Shown here: positions 44,972 through 54,058 of the stretch, piece by piece | Position numbering within the stretch: position 1 is the stretch's first letter | How the letters are laid out: each line of letters begins with the position of its first letter | DNA from: Coleofasciculus sp. FACHB-T130 | GTDB lineage: Bacteria; Cyanobacteriota; Cyanobacteriia; Cyanobacteriales; FACHB-T130 | Direction of reading: 5' to 3' | Assembly (NCBI RefSeq): GCF_014695375.1 | Contig: NZ_JACJOG010000009.1 | Span: 44,113 to 108,112 of the forward strand | Length of the DNA stretch: 64,000 nt | Notes under the pieces: model-generated | The model's database searches: none | Told to the model about the DNA's origin: nothing | Seen by the model: only the letters and a program-made list of their open reading frames with translations | Translations under genes and position numbers: made by a program

Positions 44972-47674
44972 GTGGCAATCGCAGTCGAGAAACTACTTAC
45001 AGCAGAGATACAGAAACCAGCTCGTTATTTGGGAAACGAGCTAGGAGCCGTCCACAAACCTTGGGAAGCGGCGGCAGTACGGTGGGTTCTGACCTACCCA
45101 GAAATCTATGAAGTGGGTGCATCGAATCTTGGGCATATTATTCTCTACAACATATTGAATGCTCAATTGGGGCAGCTGTGCGATCGCGCATATCTACCAG
45201 CCCCAGATTTAGCGGCGAAACTCCGAGAAACACAGACGCCCCTATTTGCCGTGGAATCGCGGCGAAGTCTTACAGATTTTGACATTTTGGGCTTTAGTCT
45301 CAGCTACGAGCTAGGAGCCACCAATATCCTGGAAATGCTTGATTTGGCCGGGATTCCTCTGACGTGGCGAGAAAGGCTCACCAGCACAGACGCAGGGGAA
45401 AGTGAAGATTTTCTCTGGAATTATCCCCTGATTTTTGCTGGGGGACAGACCGCAACCTCGAATCCCGAACCTTACGCAGACTTTTTCGATTTCTTGGCTC
45501 TGGGAGATGGCGAGGAAGTGCTACCAGAGATTGGCTGGGTAGTGGAAAAAGCCAAAAAAGCTCACCTCAGTCGAGAACAACTATTGCTGAATTTGGCACA
45601 AGTACCAGGCGTATATGTGCCGCAGTTCTACGACATGGCAGAAGATGGCTCAGTCCATCCCAATCGCCCGGATGTACCCCAGCGGATTTTACGGCGAGTT
45701 GCTGCCCCCCTGCCAGCTTATTCCATCGGGCTAGTGCCTTATGTAGAGACAGTCCACGACCGACTGACCATTGAAGTGCGGCGTGGCTGTACTCGCGGTT
45801 GTCGTTTCTGCCAGCCTGGAATGCTGACTCGTCCGGCGCGGGATGTGGAACCGCAGGAAGTCGTAGAGGCAATTGAAAAGGGAATGCGGGCGACGGGATA
45901 TAACGAGTTTTCCCTACTCTCCTTGAGTTGTTCGGATTATCTATCTCTACCGGCGGTGGGGATGGAAATCAAAAATCGCCTCAAAGATGAAAATATTTCT
46001 CTCTCTTTACCCAGTCAACGGGTAGACCGATTTGATGAAGATATCGCGAATATTCTGGGCGGGACGCGACAAAGTGGGCTGACTTTCGCGCCGGAAGCGG
46101 GAACCCAGCGGATGCGGGACATTATCAACAAGGGGTTGACGAACGCAGAATTGCTGCGAGGGGTGAAAACCGCCTACGAGCAGGGCTGGGAAAAAATTAA
46201 GCTGTATTTTATGATTGGTCTGCCTGGAGAGACGGATGTAGATGTGGTCGGCATTGCCGAAACTATCCGTTGGCTACACCAAGAATGTCGAACTGAAGGC
46301 AGAAAGCGTCTGCATTTCAACCTGACGATTTCTAACTTTACGCCGAAGCCTCACACGCCTTTCCAGTGGCACTCTGTGTCTACAACTGAGTTTCAACAGA
46401 AGCAGAAACTTCTCCGCGACGAGTTTCGCGGGATGAGGGGGGTGAAGGTAAACTTCACCGATGTGCGACTTTCGGCGATGGAAGATTTTATTGGACGGGG
46501 CGATAGGCGTCTGGCATCAGTGCTGCGTCGTGCTTGGGAACTGGGTGCGGGGATGGATGCCTGGTTTGATAGTGTGGAGCGGGCTTTTACGGCTTGGGGA
46601 GACGCGATCGCAGAATCAGGCTTAACCTGGAAATACCGCCTTGTTGAAAATGGCGAATGGAACTGGGTGGAGAATCGGAATCAACCGCTACCCATTGACG
46701 ATTCCCAATCCGCAATTCCCAATCCCCAATTCGATGCGCCGTTGCCTTGGGATCATATCGATACGGGAATTGATAAGAACTGGCTAATCGCTGACCTGAA
46801 ACGGGCTTTAGAAGCTGCGATAGTGCCGGATTGCTCGTTTGAAGGCTGTTCTCACTGTGGCATTTGCGGGTCTGACTTTGGGCACAATATTGTTATCAAG
46901 CCGCTGCCGATTCCAGAATTTGCCGGACACTTCACGCCGAATACAGATAGGGTGCAGCGGTTGCGGGTTTGGTTGGGTAAGCTGGGCGATATGGCGCTGG
47001 TGAGTCATCTAGATTTGGTGCGCCTGTTTGACCGTGCTGTGCGTCGGGCGGCATTGCCAGTTGCTTTTACGGGCGGGTTTCATCCCAGTCCCCGCATTTC
47101 TCCAGCGAGTGCGCTGTCATTGGGATCAACCAGTGAAGGTGAAATTGTGGACTTTGAGCTAACCCAGGCGATGGATGTGGCGACATTCCAGGAGAAGTTA
47201 GCTGCCCAGTTGCCGTCTGATATCCCGGTTTATCGGGTGGCAGATGTTGATTTGAAGGCTCCTTCCGCGACTCAGTTGTTGGAAAAAGCCGAGTATTTGA
47301 TTGCGGTGGCAGCGGTTAAGTCTGCGTCACCAGAGGAGTGGCAAAGCTGGGTAGAGGCGATTAAAGCCACTGAGAGCATTTTAATTGAGCAAACGACGAA
47401 GTCTGGGAAGAAGAAACAGATAAATCTGCGCGATCGCTTGTTTGAATTGGAGGTTAATGAGCCTCAAAGAAGCGCCAGCGGAGCGAAGGGTAATATCCCA
47501 TTAGCTTGCCAAGAAAAAGCGGCAGAAGGCGTTGTTCTGCGTTATTTGGGCAGTTGTCAAAATGATGGAACTGTACTAAGACCAGAGCATATCGTCTTGA
47601 TGTTGGAGCAAGTGACGGGGCGGGAGTTTCAGATGTTGCACGCTCACCGACGTCAGCTGCTTCTGAAGGATTGA
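44972..47674 (+). CDS. B12-binding-type radical SAM protein with C-terminal DUF2344 domain
   Basis: The 900-residue protein (GTG start) matches the TIGR03960 family: an N-terminal cobalamin-binding-like domain (VRWVLTYPEIYEVGASNLGH), a radical SAM core with the 4Fe-4S triad C273, C277 and C280 in RGCTRGCRFCQPG, and a C-terminal DUF2344/TIGR03936 domain starting RVQRLRVWLGKLGDMALVSHL with GGFHPSPRISPASALSLG. The reaction is not settled. An insert-like stretch at about residues 568-590 (PIDDSQSAIPNPQFDAP) and another near 832-850 match intergenic repeat words. The usual cyanobacterial follower, an RNase E gene, is not seen after it. Confidence 0.88.
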   Translation: MAIAVEKLLTAEIQKPARYLGNELGAVHKPWEAAAVRWVLTYPEIYEVGASNLGHIILYNILNAQLGQLCDRAYLPAPDLAAKLRETQTPLFAVESRRSLTDFDILGFSLSYELGATNILEMLDLAGIPLTWRERLTSTDAGESEDFLWNYPLIFAGGQTATSNPEPYADFFDFLALGDGEEVLPEIGWVVEKAKKAHLSREQLLLNLAQVPGVYVPQFYDMAEDGSVHPNRPDVPQRILRRVAAPLPAYSIGLVPYVETVHDRLTIEVRRGCTRGCRFCQPGMLTRPARDVEPQEVVEAIEKGMRATGYNEFSLLSLSCSDYLSLPAVGMEIKNRLKDENISLSLPSQRVDRFDEDIANILGGTRQSGLTFAPEAGTQRMRDIINKGLTNAELLRGVKTAYEQGWEKIKLYFMIGLPGETDVDVVGIAETIRWLHQECRTEGRKRLHFNLTISNFTPKPHTPFQWHSVSTTEFQQKQKLLRDEFRGMRGVKVNFTDVRLSAMEDFIGRGDRRLASVLRRAWELGAGMDAWFDSVERAFTAWGDAIAESGLTWKYRLVENGEWNWVENRNQPLPIDDSQSAIPNPQFDAPLPWDHIDTGIDKNWLIADLKRALEAAIVPDCSFEGCSHCGICGSDFGHNIVIKPLPIPEFAGHFTPNTDRVQRLRVWLGKLGDMALVSHLDLVRLFDRAVRRAALPVAFTGGFHPSPRISPASALSLGSTSEGEIVDFELTQAMDVATFQEKLAAQLPSDIPVYRVADVDLKAPSATQLLEKAEYLIAVAAVKSASPEEWQSWVEAIKATESILIEQTTKSGKKKQINLRDRLFELEVNEPQRSASGAKGNIPLACQEKAAEGVVLRYLGSCQNDGTVLRPEHIVLMLEQVTGREFQMLHAHRRQLLLKD

Positions 47675-48050
47675 TTGCCGAATCGGGATTCCTGCCATTG
47701 GCGACATTCCCCTACCGCTATCCGAACAACCTGAGTTTATGTTGTTCTTGGGAACGTTTGGCAAAACGATGGTTGCTGGCGGACACACCAGCCAAAGAAG
47801 TAGCGTGCCAGTCAATCTCGGTTACGCCATCTGTCTGTATCGATACCTGAGTTTACGATGAAGGTTGGCTGATTTGCCTGGATGGAACCAGCGGGAAAGT
47901 CTGGCAGGCAAATCAAGCCGGTCAGCTTCGGATGGCTGGAATTGTTGAATTTTAGCGATAGTTGCGATCCAGAGTATCCAAATTCTGGTTCTCTGGCTAA
48001 GTTTGGGAACGAAGAACAAACCTTCAACTTTTGATTAAGTCCAATGATGA
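47675..48050. other. coding-like remnants between radical SAM and GT4 genes
   Basis: On the plus strand one frame reads IGDIPLPLSEQPEFMLFLGT and YAICLYRYLSLR to a stop near 47858. A second reads DEGWLICLDGTSGKVWQANQ to a stop near 47956, and a third reads CDPEYPNSGSLAKFGNEEQ to a stop near 48032. The pieces look like one decayed gene of unknown family, but no intact start is seen. Confidence 0.35.
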
Positions 48051-49241
48051 TTAAGCCCAGTGAGTGTGCGATCGCTCTTGCACTACTCTTTGATAAACTG
48101 CTTCAGTTTGTTTCGCTATCTTCGACCAACTGAACCGACGCTCTAAATCTTCATAAGCGTTGTCAACTAGCCACTGGGCGTAACCTGGATTTTTTAGCAC
48201 TTCTAAAATGCCCCAGGCGAGAGAATCCCAGTTGTTCGTCTGGGTAACAACCCCAGTCTTCGTGTGTTGCACGACTTCCGGTAAACCCCCCGTGTCCGAT
48301 ACCACAACGGGCACGCGGGCGGCAAAGCTTTCTAGGGCAACAATGCCAAAAGGTTCGTAGAGGCTGGGAAATACGGCGCAGTCGGCAACCGTTTGGAATT
48401 TATCTAGGTCGGCATCTGACATAAAGCCGGTGAAATAGCAGTCGTCCCAAATGCCTAAATTCCAAGCTTGCTGCTTCAAGGGGTCAGTATTGCCGCCGCC
48501 AATAATCACAAATTTGACATTGCCCCCCATTTCCCAAAGGACTTTAGGGGCAGCATTCAACAACACGGAAACGCCCTTTTCGTGGGACATTCGACCCACA
48601 TAGTAGACAATTTTCTCCCGATCGTCGGCAAACTGGCGACGGAAGTTCAACGCATCAAACTCGTGCCAACGCGGTTTCTTTTCCGGTCGGATGCCGTTGT
48701 AAATTACATCCATTTTGTCCCAAGGAGTTTCTAGCGCTCGTTCTCCTTCTTGGCGCATATAGTTGGTACAAACAATAATCCGCCAAGAGTTATAGGCGAG
48801 AAGTTTTTCTTTGCCGCTAATGTAGCGGTGGTCGTCGTTGTAGATGCCGTTGTAACGACCAAATTCTGTGGCGTGAATCGTAGTAATCAGCGGCACTTTA
48901 AAATTGTGCTTGAGAGCGATCGCGGCATCTCCCACCAGCCAATCGTGGGCATGGATCAAATCAAACGGGCCATCTTCCATCATCAGCTTCCCGCCGTGAA
49001 TCCCCATGCTCTGGTTCAAATTCACGACCCAGTGAAAGAAGTCATAACCGTAGCCCACTGGCACCCGATGCACGTGGACGCCATCTACCACCTCGTACAG
49101 CGGCGCGTGACCAAACTCCACTGTTAGCAAGTGGACTTCATGCCCTAGTTTAATCAGTTCTGGATATAACTCCCCTACATGGCGGGCAATTCCTCCGACA
49201 ATGCGCGGCGGAAATTCCCAAGTCAGGACTAGAATCTTCAT
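48051..49241 (-). CDS. family 4 glycosyltransferase (glycogen-synthase-like)
   Basis: With the ATG at 49241 (MKILVLTWEFPPRIVGGIAR) the protein has 396 residues; GATTGGGGGAA before it is a fair ribosome binding site. The N-terminal WEFPPRIVGGIARHVGEL and LIHAHDWLVG, then YVGRMSHEKGVSVLL and PSLYEPFGIVALESFAARVPVVVSDTGGLPEVV, the EX7E region of GT4 retaining enzymes, are all present. It transfers a sugar from NDP-sugar or ADP-glucose. Glycogen-synthase-like activity is possible but the true acceptor is unknown. It is alone on its strand. Confidence 0.85.
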   Translation of the reverse strand: MKILVLTWEFPPRIVGGIARHVGELYPELIKLGHEVHLLTVEFGHAPLYEVVDGVHVHRVPVGYGYDFFHWVVNLNQSMGIHGGKLMMEDGPFDLIHAHDWLVGDAAIALKHNFKVPLITTIHATEFGRYNGIYNDDHRYISGKEKLLAYNSWRIIVCTNYMRQEGERALETPWDKMDVIYNGIRPEKKPRWHEFDALNFRRQFADDREKIVYYVGRMSHEKGVSVLLNAAPKVLWEMGGNVKFVIIGGGNTDPLKQQAWNLGIWDDCYFTGFMSDADLDKFQTVADCAVFPSLYEPFGIVALESFAARVPVVVSDTGGLPEVVQHTKTGVVTQTNNWDSLAWGILEVLKNPGYAQWLVDNAYEDLERRFSWSKIAKQTEAVYQRVVQERSHTHWA

Positions 49242-49817
49242 TTCCCCCAATCCCCTCAATTCAGTTACAAATCGCTACAGATCGACATAGTTCTAAAAAT
49301 TATAGTCTCCTAGTTGGGACAATGAGGGTGTGATAGATTTAAATAATCTTTTAACCCTGAGCAAACATAAACACTCAATCTATTTCTATTGTTGCTTTTA
49401 TTTGAGGGATAAACAGTTAATACAATAAGAAGTAAGAAAAGAATAAATTATGAAATGTGAAGCCTAGAATTTATCCCTTTTCTGGCTCTATACCTCAATC
49501 GCTTTCAGCCTAACGCTAGCTTTTGATGTACGGCAAATAGAAATTTCAATAACAAAATTTGTCCCTAAATAAACTCTAAAAGACACTTCAATTGCCTATC
49601 CGGTTTTTCCACAATAATTCTCAGATTAATTAAGCACCCCAGAACGATGCTCTTACCCATTGGTTTAATAGTGAAAAAGAAGGCATTATTTGCCATCTAT
49701 ATTGCCATTTGGGAACATCTCTGACTTCCGTGGGAATGCGGATGTTGCCGGGTTGATATGGAATTGCTCGGTACGTGCGATCGCATAGTCTGCCGCTAGA
49801 TGGGACAAAAGACGAAT
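49242..49817. other. intergenic with a coding-like minus-strand fragment
   Basis: Most of the gap is AT-rich with no gene. The part 49630-49818 reads on the minus strand as RTYRAIPYQPGNIRIPTEVR and VPKWQYRWQIMPSF, looking like a C-terminal fragment of a protein without any start of its own; it overlaps the end of the DUF2079 gene in another frame. It may be a remnant. Confidence 0.35.
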
Positions 49818-51533
49818 TTAAGTTAGAGAAATCTGTTGGCGAAATGCCTGCCAAGCCGCGATCGCTTGCTCGTTCGAGGCAACTCCTTTTTGCATCAAAA
49901 TAACGCCATCTTTGAAGTCAATGATGCCATACTCCCCACTACCAGATAGCCGATCGATCGCGGGAACACTCTGTTGCAATAATCCCCGTTCTTCGTTGAA
50001 AGCAGCTTGATACTGCTGTGCTTGCCACAAATCAGCAATAATGTAATCCACATTGACCACTTCACCAGCATCATTGCGGAGTTGCAAAGAAGGAAAGCGG
50101 ATGATTTCGCGGCGACCCGAAAGATGGGGTACAAGATAGGTGGTAGTCGCTACACTAGCGTCAGGCGGAATCTGAGCCAATAAAGGGCGAACTTGGCTGA
50201 CGTGTTCCCACTGCCGCGTCACGGGAATATAAACCAAAGGCTGAATCGACTCTGGGATCAGGAAGTAAAAAGTCCGATTAGGGTTTGAAGTGAACGTAAA
50301 AAATATTGAAAGGCAGAGACAGACGATCCAAAAACGCCGAAACGACGGCGAAACCGATTTGGGATAATTATCTGCAACCTCAGCCTCATCCCTCTCAGCC
50401 TCATCCCTCTCTGATGTCTGAGCTTTTCGCCCCCCTTTAAAATCTCTTATCCAAATTCTAAAGTCGCTTTGCCCTGCCCACCAGAGAATCGCCCCGTAAA
50501 ATAGCCCCGGCACGATTGTCATCGCATAGCGAATATTAATGGCGAGAACCGACTGTCCCTTCCCTAATAAAAGTTTCAAGAGGGGAAATCCCGCAACCAT
50601 CCAAGAAGCAGGAGAAATTGCTGGTACAAAAGCTAGGGGCAACCATTGACCTAATAAATACTTAATCGTGCCAAAGAAGGGTGAAAACAGCTCGACGATG
50701 AGCCGCCAGGGGTTACTTACCATTCCCCAGATAATTTCCAGCGTAGAAGCTTCTTCGCCATCCGCATATTGCCCAAACCGCTCCATCATAAACCGCTGAG
50801 AAATATCCTCGGAGAACAGCGGCATGATCAGATTGGTGAGGACAATCATGTAAGCAAAGCTGAGAGTACAGACGGCAAGACCCGCCTTGGGATAGCGTTT
50901 GCTCAGAACCATGTAAAACCCGATACTAAACAGGCTCACACCCGAATCTTCCCGAACCGCCAGAATCAAAACCGCCAGCACCCAAAATAGCCACCACCAG
51001 CGCTTTTCCATTGCCAGGAGCAATCCAAAGGTAAAGAGGGGAATTTGGCAAATATCGTGGAAATTAGCTAAGGTAGGGCCAAGAACGGCGTTAGCGCCAT
51101 AAAAGCTGATAGTAATTAGGGCAGAAATCCCCGGTTCCAGATGCTGTCGAGCAAGGACGTATAGAACCAAACCGGCAGCGGTTACGAGCGTAACTTGCAA
51201 AACAGTGAGCGTTGCGGGTGAAGGAAACAGGGCATACAAGGGTAGCCACAGCAAAAGGGCTGGGGTGAAATGTTGCCCTAAGCGGTGATAAAAAACTTCT
51301 GGGACTTCGCCATTGTGGACGACGTTGGTAGAAAGCTGCGAAGAAAGGGAACTCTGAAAGAAGCGACCGTGAATGCCGTTCCAGAAAACTTGGTTAAAGA
51401 TGCCTTGATCGTAGGAGGAATAAAAGGTGAAGTGCCGATGCAGGGTCAAAAAGAGAGCAAACAAAAAAAATGCGATCGCTGCACCCATCACCATCCGTAA
51501 CGCTGGCTGCTTGTGTAATTTCAACAACATCAC
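49818..51533 (-). CDS. DUF2079 polytopic membrane protein
   Basis: The 571-residue protein has about ten membrane helices, with YSSYDQGIFNQVFWN near residue 40 and a later FAVREDSG-like loop (LAVREDSGVSLFSIG). It ends with a soluble tail (PDASVATTTYLVPHLSGRR, YIIADLWQAQQYQ), matching DUF2079 membrane proteins with a GT-C-like fold. Residues around 385-392 are a tandem duplication (ERDEAERDEAE) encoded by CAGCCTCATCCCTCT repeats. Function is not established. It is divergent to sasA, 111 bases away. Confidence 0.8.
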   Translation of the reverse strand: MMLLKLHKQPALRMVMGAAIAFFLFALFLTLHRHFTFYSSYDQGIFNQVFWNGIHGRFFQSSLSSQLSTNVVHNGEVPEVFYHRLGQHFTPALLLWLPLYALFPSPATLTVLQVTLVTAAGLVLYVLARQHLEPGISALITISFYGANAVLGPTLANFHDICQIPLFTFGLLLAMEKRWWWLFWVLAVLILAVREDSGVSLFSIGFYMVLSKRYPKAGLAVCTLSFAYMIVLTNLIMPLFSEDISQRFMMERFGQYADGEEASTLEIIWGMVSNPWRLIVELFSPFFGTIKYLLGQWLPLAFVPAISPASWMVAGFPLLKLLLGKGQSVLAINIRYAMTIVPGLFYGAILWWAGQSDFRIWIRDFKGGRKAQTSERDEAERDEAEVADNYPKSVSPSFRRFWIVCLCLSIFFTFTSNPNRTFYFLIPESIQPLVYIPVTRQWEHVSQVRPLLAQIPPDASVATTTYLVPHLSGRREIIRFPSLQLRNDAGEVVNVDYIIADLWQAQQYQAAFNEERGLLQQSVPAIDRLSGSGEYGIIDFKDGVILMQKGVASNEQAIAAWQAFRQQISLT

Positions 51534-51644
51534 TCACAATCGTTTATAAATGTTAAATAGATATTAAATTGAAAGCGGATCTTCGCTTCTCGTCCACTCT
51601 CAGTCAATACCCCTAAGAATTAAAGTGTCATCGGTTGGTTCCCA

Positions 51645-52841
51645 GTGCTGAAACCAGATTACATAAAGGCAGCTCTTGAAAAACCTACCCATTCTGAAGC
51701 ATCGCTACAGCTACTGCTGTTTGTCGATGAGCGTCCGAGTTCGCGTAAACAGATCCAGCAAATCCAAACGTATCTGGAGAGCTTAAAGACCGAGGTTCCT
51801 TTTGAACTTCAGATGGTCGAGGTCGGAGAGCAGCCGTATTTAGCCGAACACTTTAAACTGGTGGCAACCCCAGCTTTGATCAAGATTCATCCGGAACCCC
51901 GACAGACGCTAGCTGGGAGTAATTTGATCGCTCAATTGAAGAATTGTTGGCCTCGCTGGCAGCTGTGTGCCGAAGAATATCAGGAGACTTTAGCACAGGA
52001 CCGGGAGACAGATTCACCGACCACCGCAGAAACCTCAGCGATTCGGTCTGTTGCTCATTCCGCAGAACTGATTCAACTGTCTGACGAAATTTTTCGCCTC
52101 AAGAAAGAAAAAGAAGAACTGCTAGAGCAGCTACAGTTCAAAGACCGGGTACTCGCTATGTTAGCTCACGACCTGCGGAGTCCCCTCACAGCCGCCTCTC
52201 TAGCAATGGAAACCTTGGAATTAAGCTTAAATTCAAACAATAGCAACAGACACGCCAAGCTAACACCAGCACTGACCGAGCAGTTAAGCAAGCAGGCTCG
52301 TACCCAAATCCGCGTGATGGATCGGATGATCGCAGATATTCTGCAAGCCGCCAGGGGTACGAGTGCCCAATTGCATATTCAACCGCATAAGTTGGACTTG
52401 GGGGCACTTTGTCATGAGGTCATTAATTCACTGAAAGCTCGGTGTCAGGGGAAATCTCAATCTTTGGAAACCGATATTCCCCAGGATTTGCCCTATGTCT
52501 ATGCGGATGAAGAACGGGTGCGCCAAGTGATAGTCAACCTTCTGGATAACGCGATTAAGTACACGCCGGAAGGTGGCAAGATTCAAGTTGCAATGCTGCA
52601 CCGCACGACTCAGAAAATTCAGGTGAGCGTTGGCGACACGGGTTTTGGTATCCCTGCGGAGAATCAAGAGCGCATCTTTGAAGATCGCTATCGCCTAGAG
52701 CGAGACCAAGAAAGAGACGGGTATGGGATTGGTCTTGGCTTATGCCAGCGGATTATTCGGGCGCATTATGGGCAGATTTGGGTAGACTCAAATCTCGATA
52801 AGGGCAGTATTTTTCACTTCACGCTGCCAGTTTACAGATAA
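51645..52841 (+). CDS. sasA: circadian adaptive-response histidine kinase SasA
   Basis: The 398-residue protein has an N-terminal KaiB-like thioredoxin domain ([20 protein letters not shown], about 20-105), a linker, and a histidine kinase with DHp helix [20 protein letters not shown] (phospho-accepting H175), N box [20 protein letters not shown], and G boxes VGDTGFGIP and [13 protein letters not shown]. SasA binds KaiC, autophosphorylates and passes the signal to RpaA, the output of the cyanobacterial clock. The kaiABC genes are not in this window. The 3' end is seven bases from the convergent permease gene. Confidence 0.96.
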   Translation: MLKPDYIKAALEKPTHSEASLQLLLFVDERPSSRKQIQQIQTYLESLKTEVPFELQMVEVGEQPYLAEHFKLVATPALIKIHPEPRQTLAGSNLIAQLKNCWPRWQLCAEEYQETLAQDRETDSPTTAETSAIRSVAHSAELIQLSDEIFRLKKEKEELLEQLQFKDRVLAMLAHDLRSPLTAASLAMETLELSLNSNNSNRHAKLTPALTEQLSKQARTQIRVMDRMIADILQAARGTSAQLHIQPHKLDLGALCHEVINSLKARCQGKSQSLETDIPQDLPYVYADEERVRQVIVNLLDNAIKYTPEGGKIQVAMLHRTTQKIQVSVGDTGFGIPAENQERIFEDRYRLERDQERDGYGIGLGLCQRIIRAHYGQIWVDSNLDKGSIFHFTLPVYR

Positions 52842-52848
52842 TTAACAA

Positions 52849-53889
52849 TTAACTCTTTAGCTTTATTTGACGTTCAACTGCAAAACTAATCGCAATGAAT
52901 AAAACGGTTAAACCCTGGATGGCGTAAACGACGGTGACTGGGACGTTGGCGCTGCGTTGCATGACGTTTGCGCCGCTGCGGAGGATACCGAAGAATAGGG
53001 AAGTAAGGACGATACCGGCGAGATTACCACGACTCAGGAGTGCGATCGCGATCGCATCAAATCCATACCCCGGTGAAAAACGGTCGAATAGTCGATATTT
53101 CAGCCCCATGACTTCACCCGCACCCGCTAATCCTGCGAATCCTCCAGCAAATGCCATTACAGCGATGATAGTGCGTTCTACCGACATCCCGGCGTAACGG
53201 GCGGCTGTGGGATTTTGTCCGACAGCTTCGATTTGGTATCCTAAAGGCGATCGCGTCAGTACCACCCACAATATTCCTGTAGCGAGTAATCCGATAAAAA
53301 TCCCCGCATGAGCTTGAGTTTGCGGCAAAATAATCGGTAATCGGGCGGATTCTGCGATTAAAGGAGAAAAGGCACTCGGCGCACCTGGTGCCTTCAAAGG
53401 ATTATTCACCAGATATCCGACAAAGTTCAGCGCCACATAATTGAGTAGCAGCGTGGTAATCACTTCATTTACACCGCGCACTGCTTTCAGATAACCCGGA
53501 ATTAATCCCCAAATTCCCCCCAATAAAAATCCCCCCAGCAGCGCCAGCGGTACGTGAATTAATGCGGGTAATCCATGCAGAGACAGCCCCACCAAGGCGC
53601 TACCGAGTCCCCCCATGTATATTTGCCCTTCAGCGCCAATATTAAATAAACCCGCCTTCAACGGCACCAGCACCCCCAAACTCGCTAACAGCAACGGTGC
53701 GGTTTTTGCAATGGTATTGGCAAAGCCGTAGTAGTCTGCGAGAGATTCTTTAAAGAGAATGCCGTAGGCGGTGATGGGGTTCGCCTTTGCCAGCAAGATG
53801 AGGATAGCGCCGACGATGAGGGCGGATGCGATCGCGACAAGCGGCGATAATAGTGGCAGAAGTACAGGTTGAATCCGATTTGTTGTCAT
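52849..53889 (-). CDS. BMP-type ABC importer permease
   Basis: The 346-residue protein has about eight to ten membrane helices and the segment FNIGAEGQIYMGGLGSALVG and VNEVITTLLLNYVALNFVGY, which mark the nucleoside/BMP permeases (YufP-like). Together with the ATPase at 54059 and the lipoprotein at 55657 it forms an importer expected to take up nucleosides, purines or related compounds. The second permease found in these systems is not encoded here. The upstream gap to the ATPase holds a dispersed palindromic repeat. Confidence 0.88.
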   Translation of the reverse strand: MTTNRIQPVLLPLLSPLVAIASALIVGAILILLAKANPITAYGILFKESLADYYGFANTIAKTAPLLLASLGVLVPLKAGLFNIGAEGQIYMGGLGSALVGLSLHGLPALIHVPLALLGGFLLGGIWGLIPGYLKAVRGVNEVITTLLLNYVALNFVGYLVNNPLKAPGAPSAFSPLIAESARLPIILPQTQAHAGIFIGLLATGILWVVLTRSPLGYQIEAVGQNPTAARYAGMSVERTIIAVMAFAGGFAGLAGAGEVMGLKYRLFDRFSPGYGFDAIAIALLSRGNLAGIVLTSLFFGILRSGANVMQRSANVPVTVVYAIQGLTVLFIAISFAVERQIKLKS

Positions 53890-53894
53890 AACTG

Positions 53895-54035
53895 TGGGAC
53901 TTCGCCAAGACTCCCACAGACTGAAGTCTGGGGCTATACAAACTAAGCCTGCCTACGCAGGCTGAGAATAATTTTTGTATTTTAGATCGCGCAGGCGGTC
54001 TTTATTTGTGTAGCTACGATTTCAGCCGTCAGGCA
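53895..54035. repeat. dispersed palindromic repeat between permease and ATPase genes
   Basis: It contains CCCACAGACTGAAGTCTGGG, GGCTATACAAACTAAGCCTG and CTACGCAGGCTG, GCGCAGGCGGTC. The copy at 57350-57465 shows the reverse arrangement, so this is one mobile-like repeat family. Confidence 0.65.
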
Positions 54036-54058
54036 ACAGTTGAACTTAGCAGCGATCG

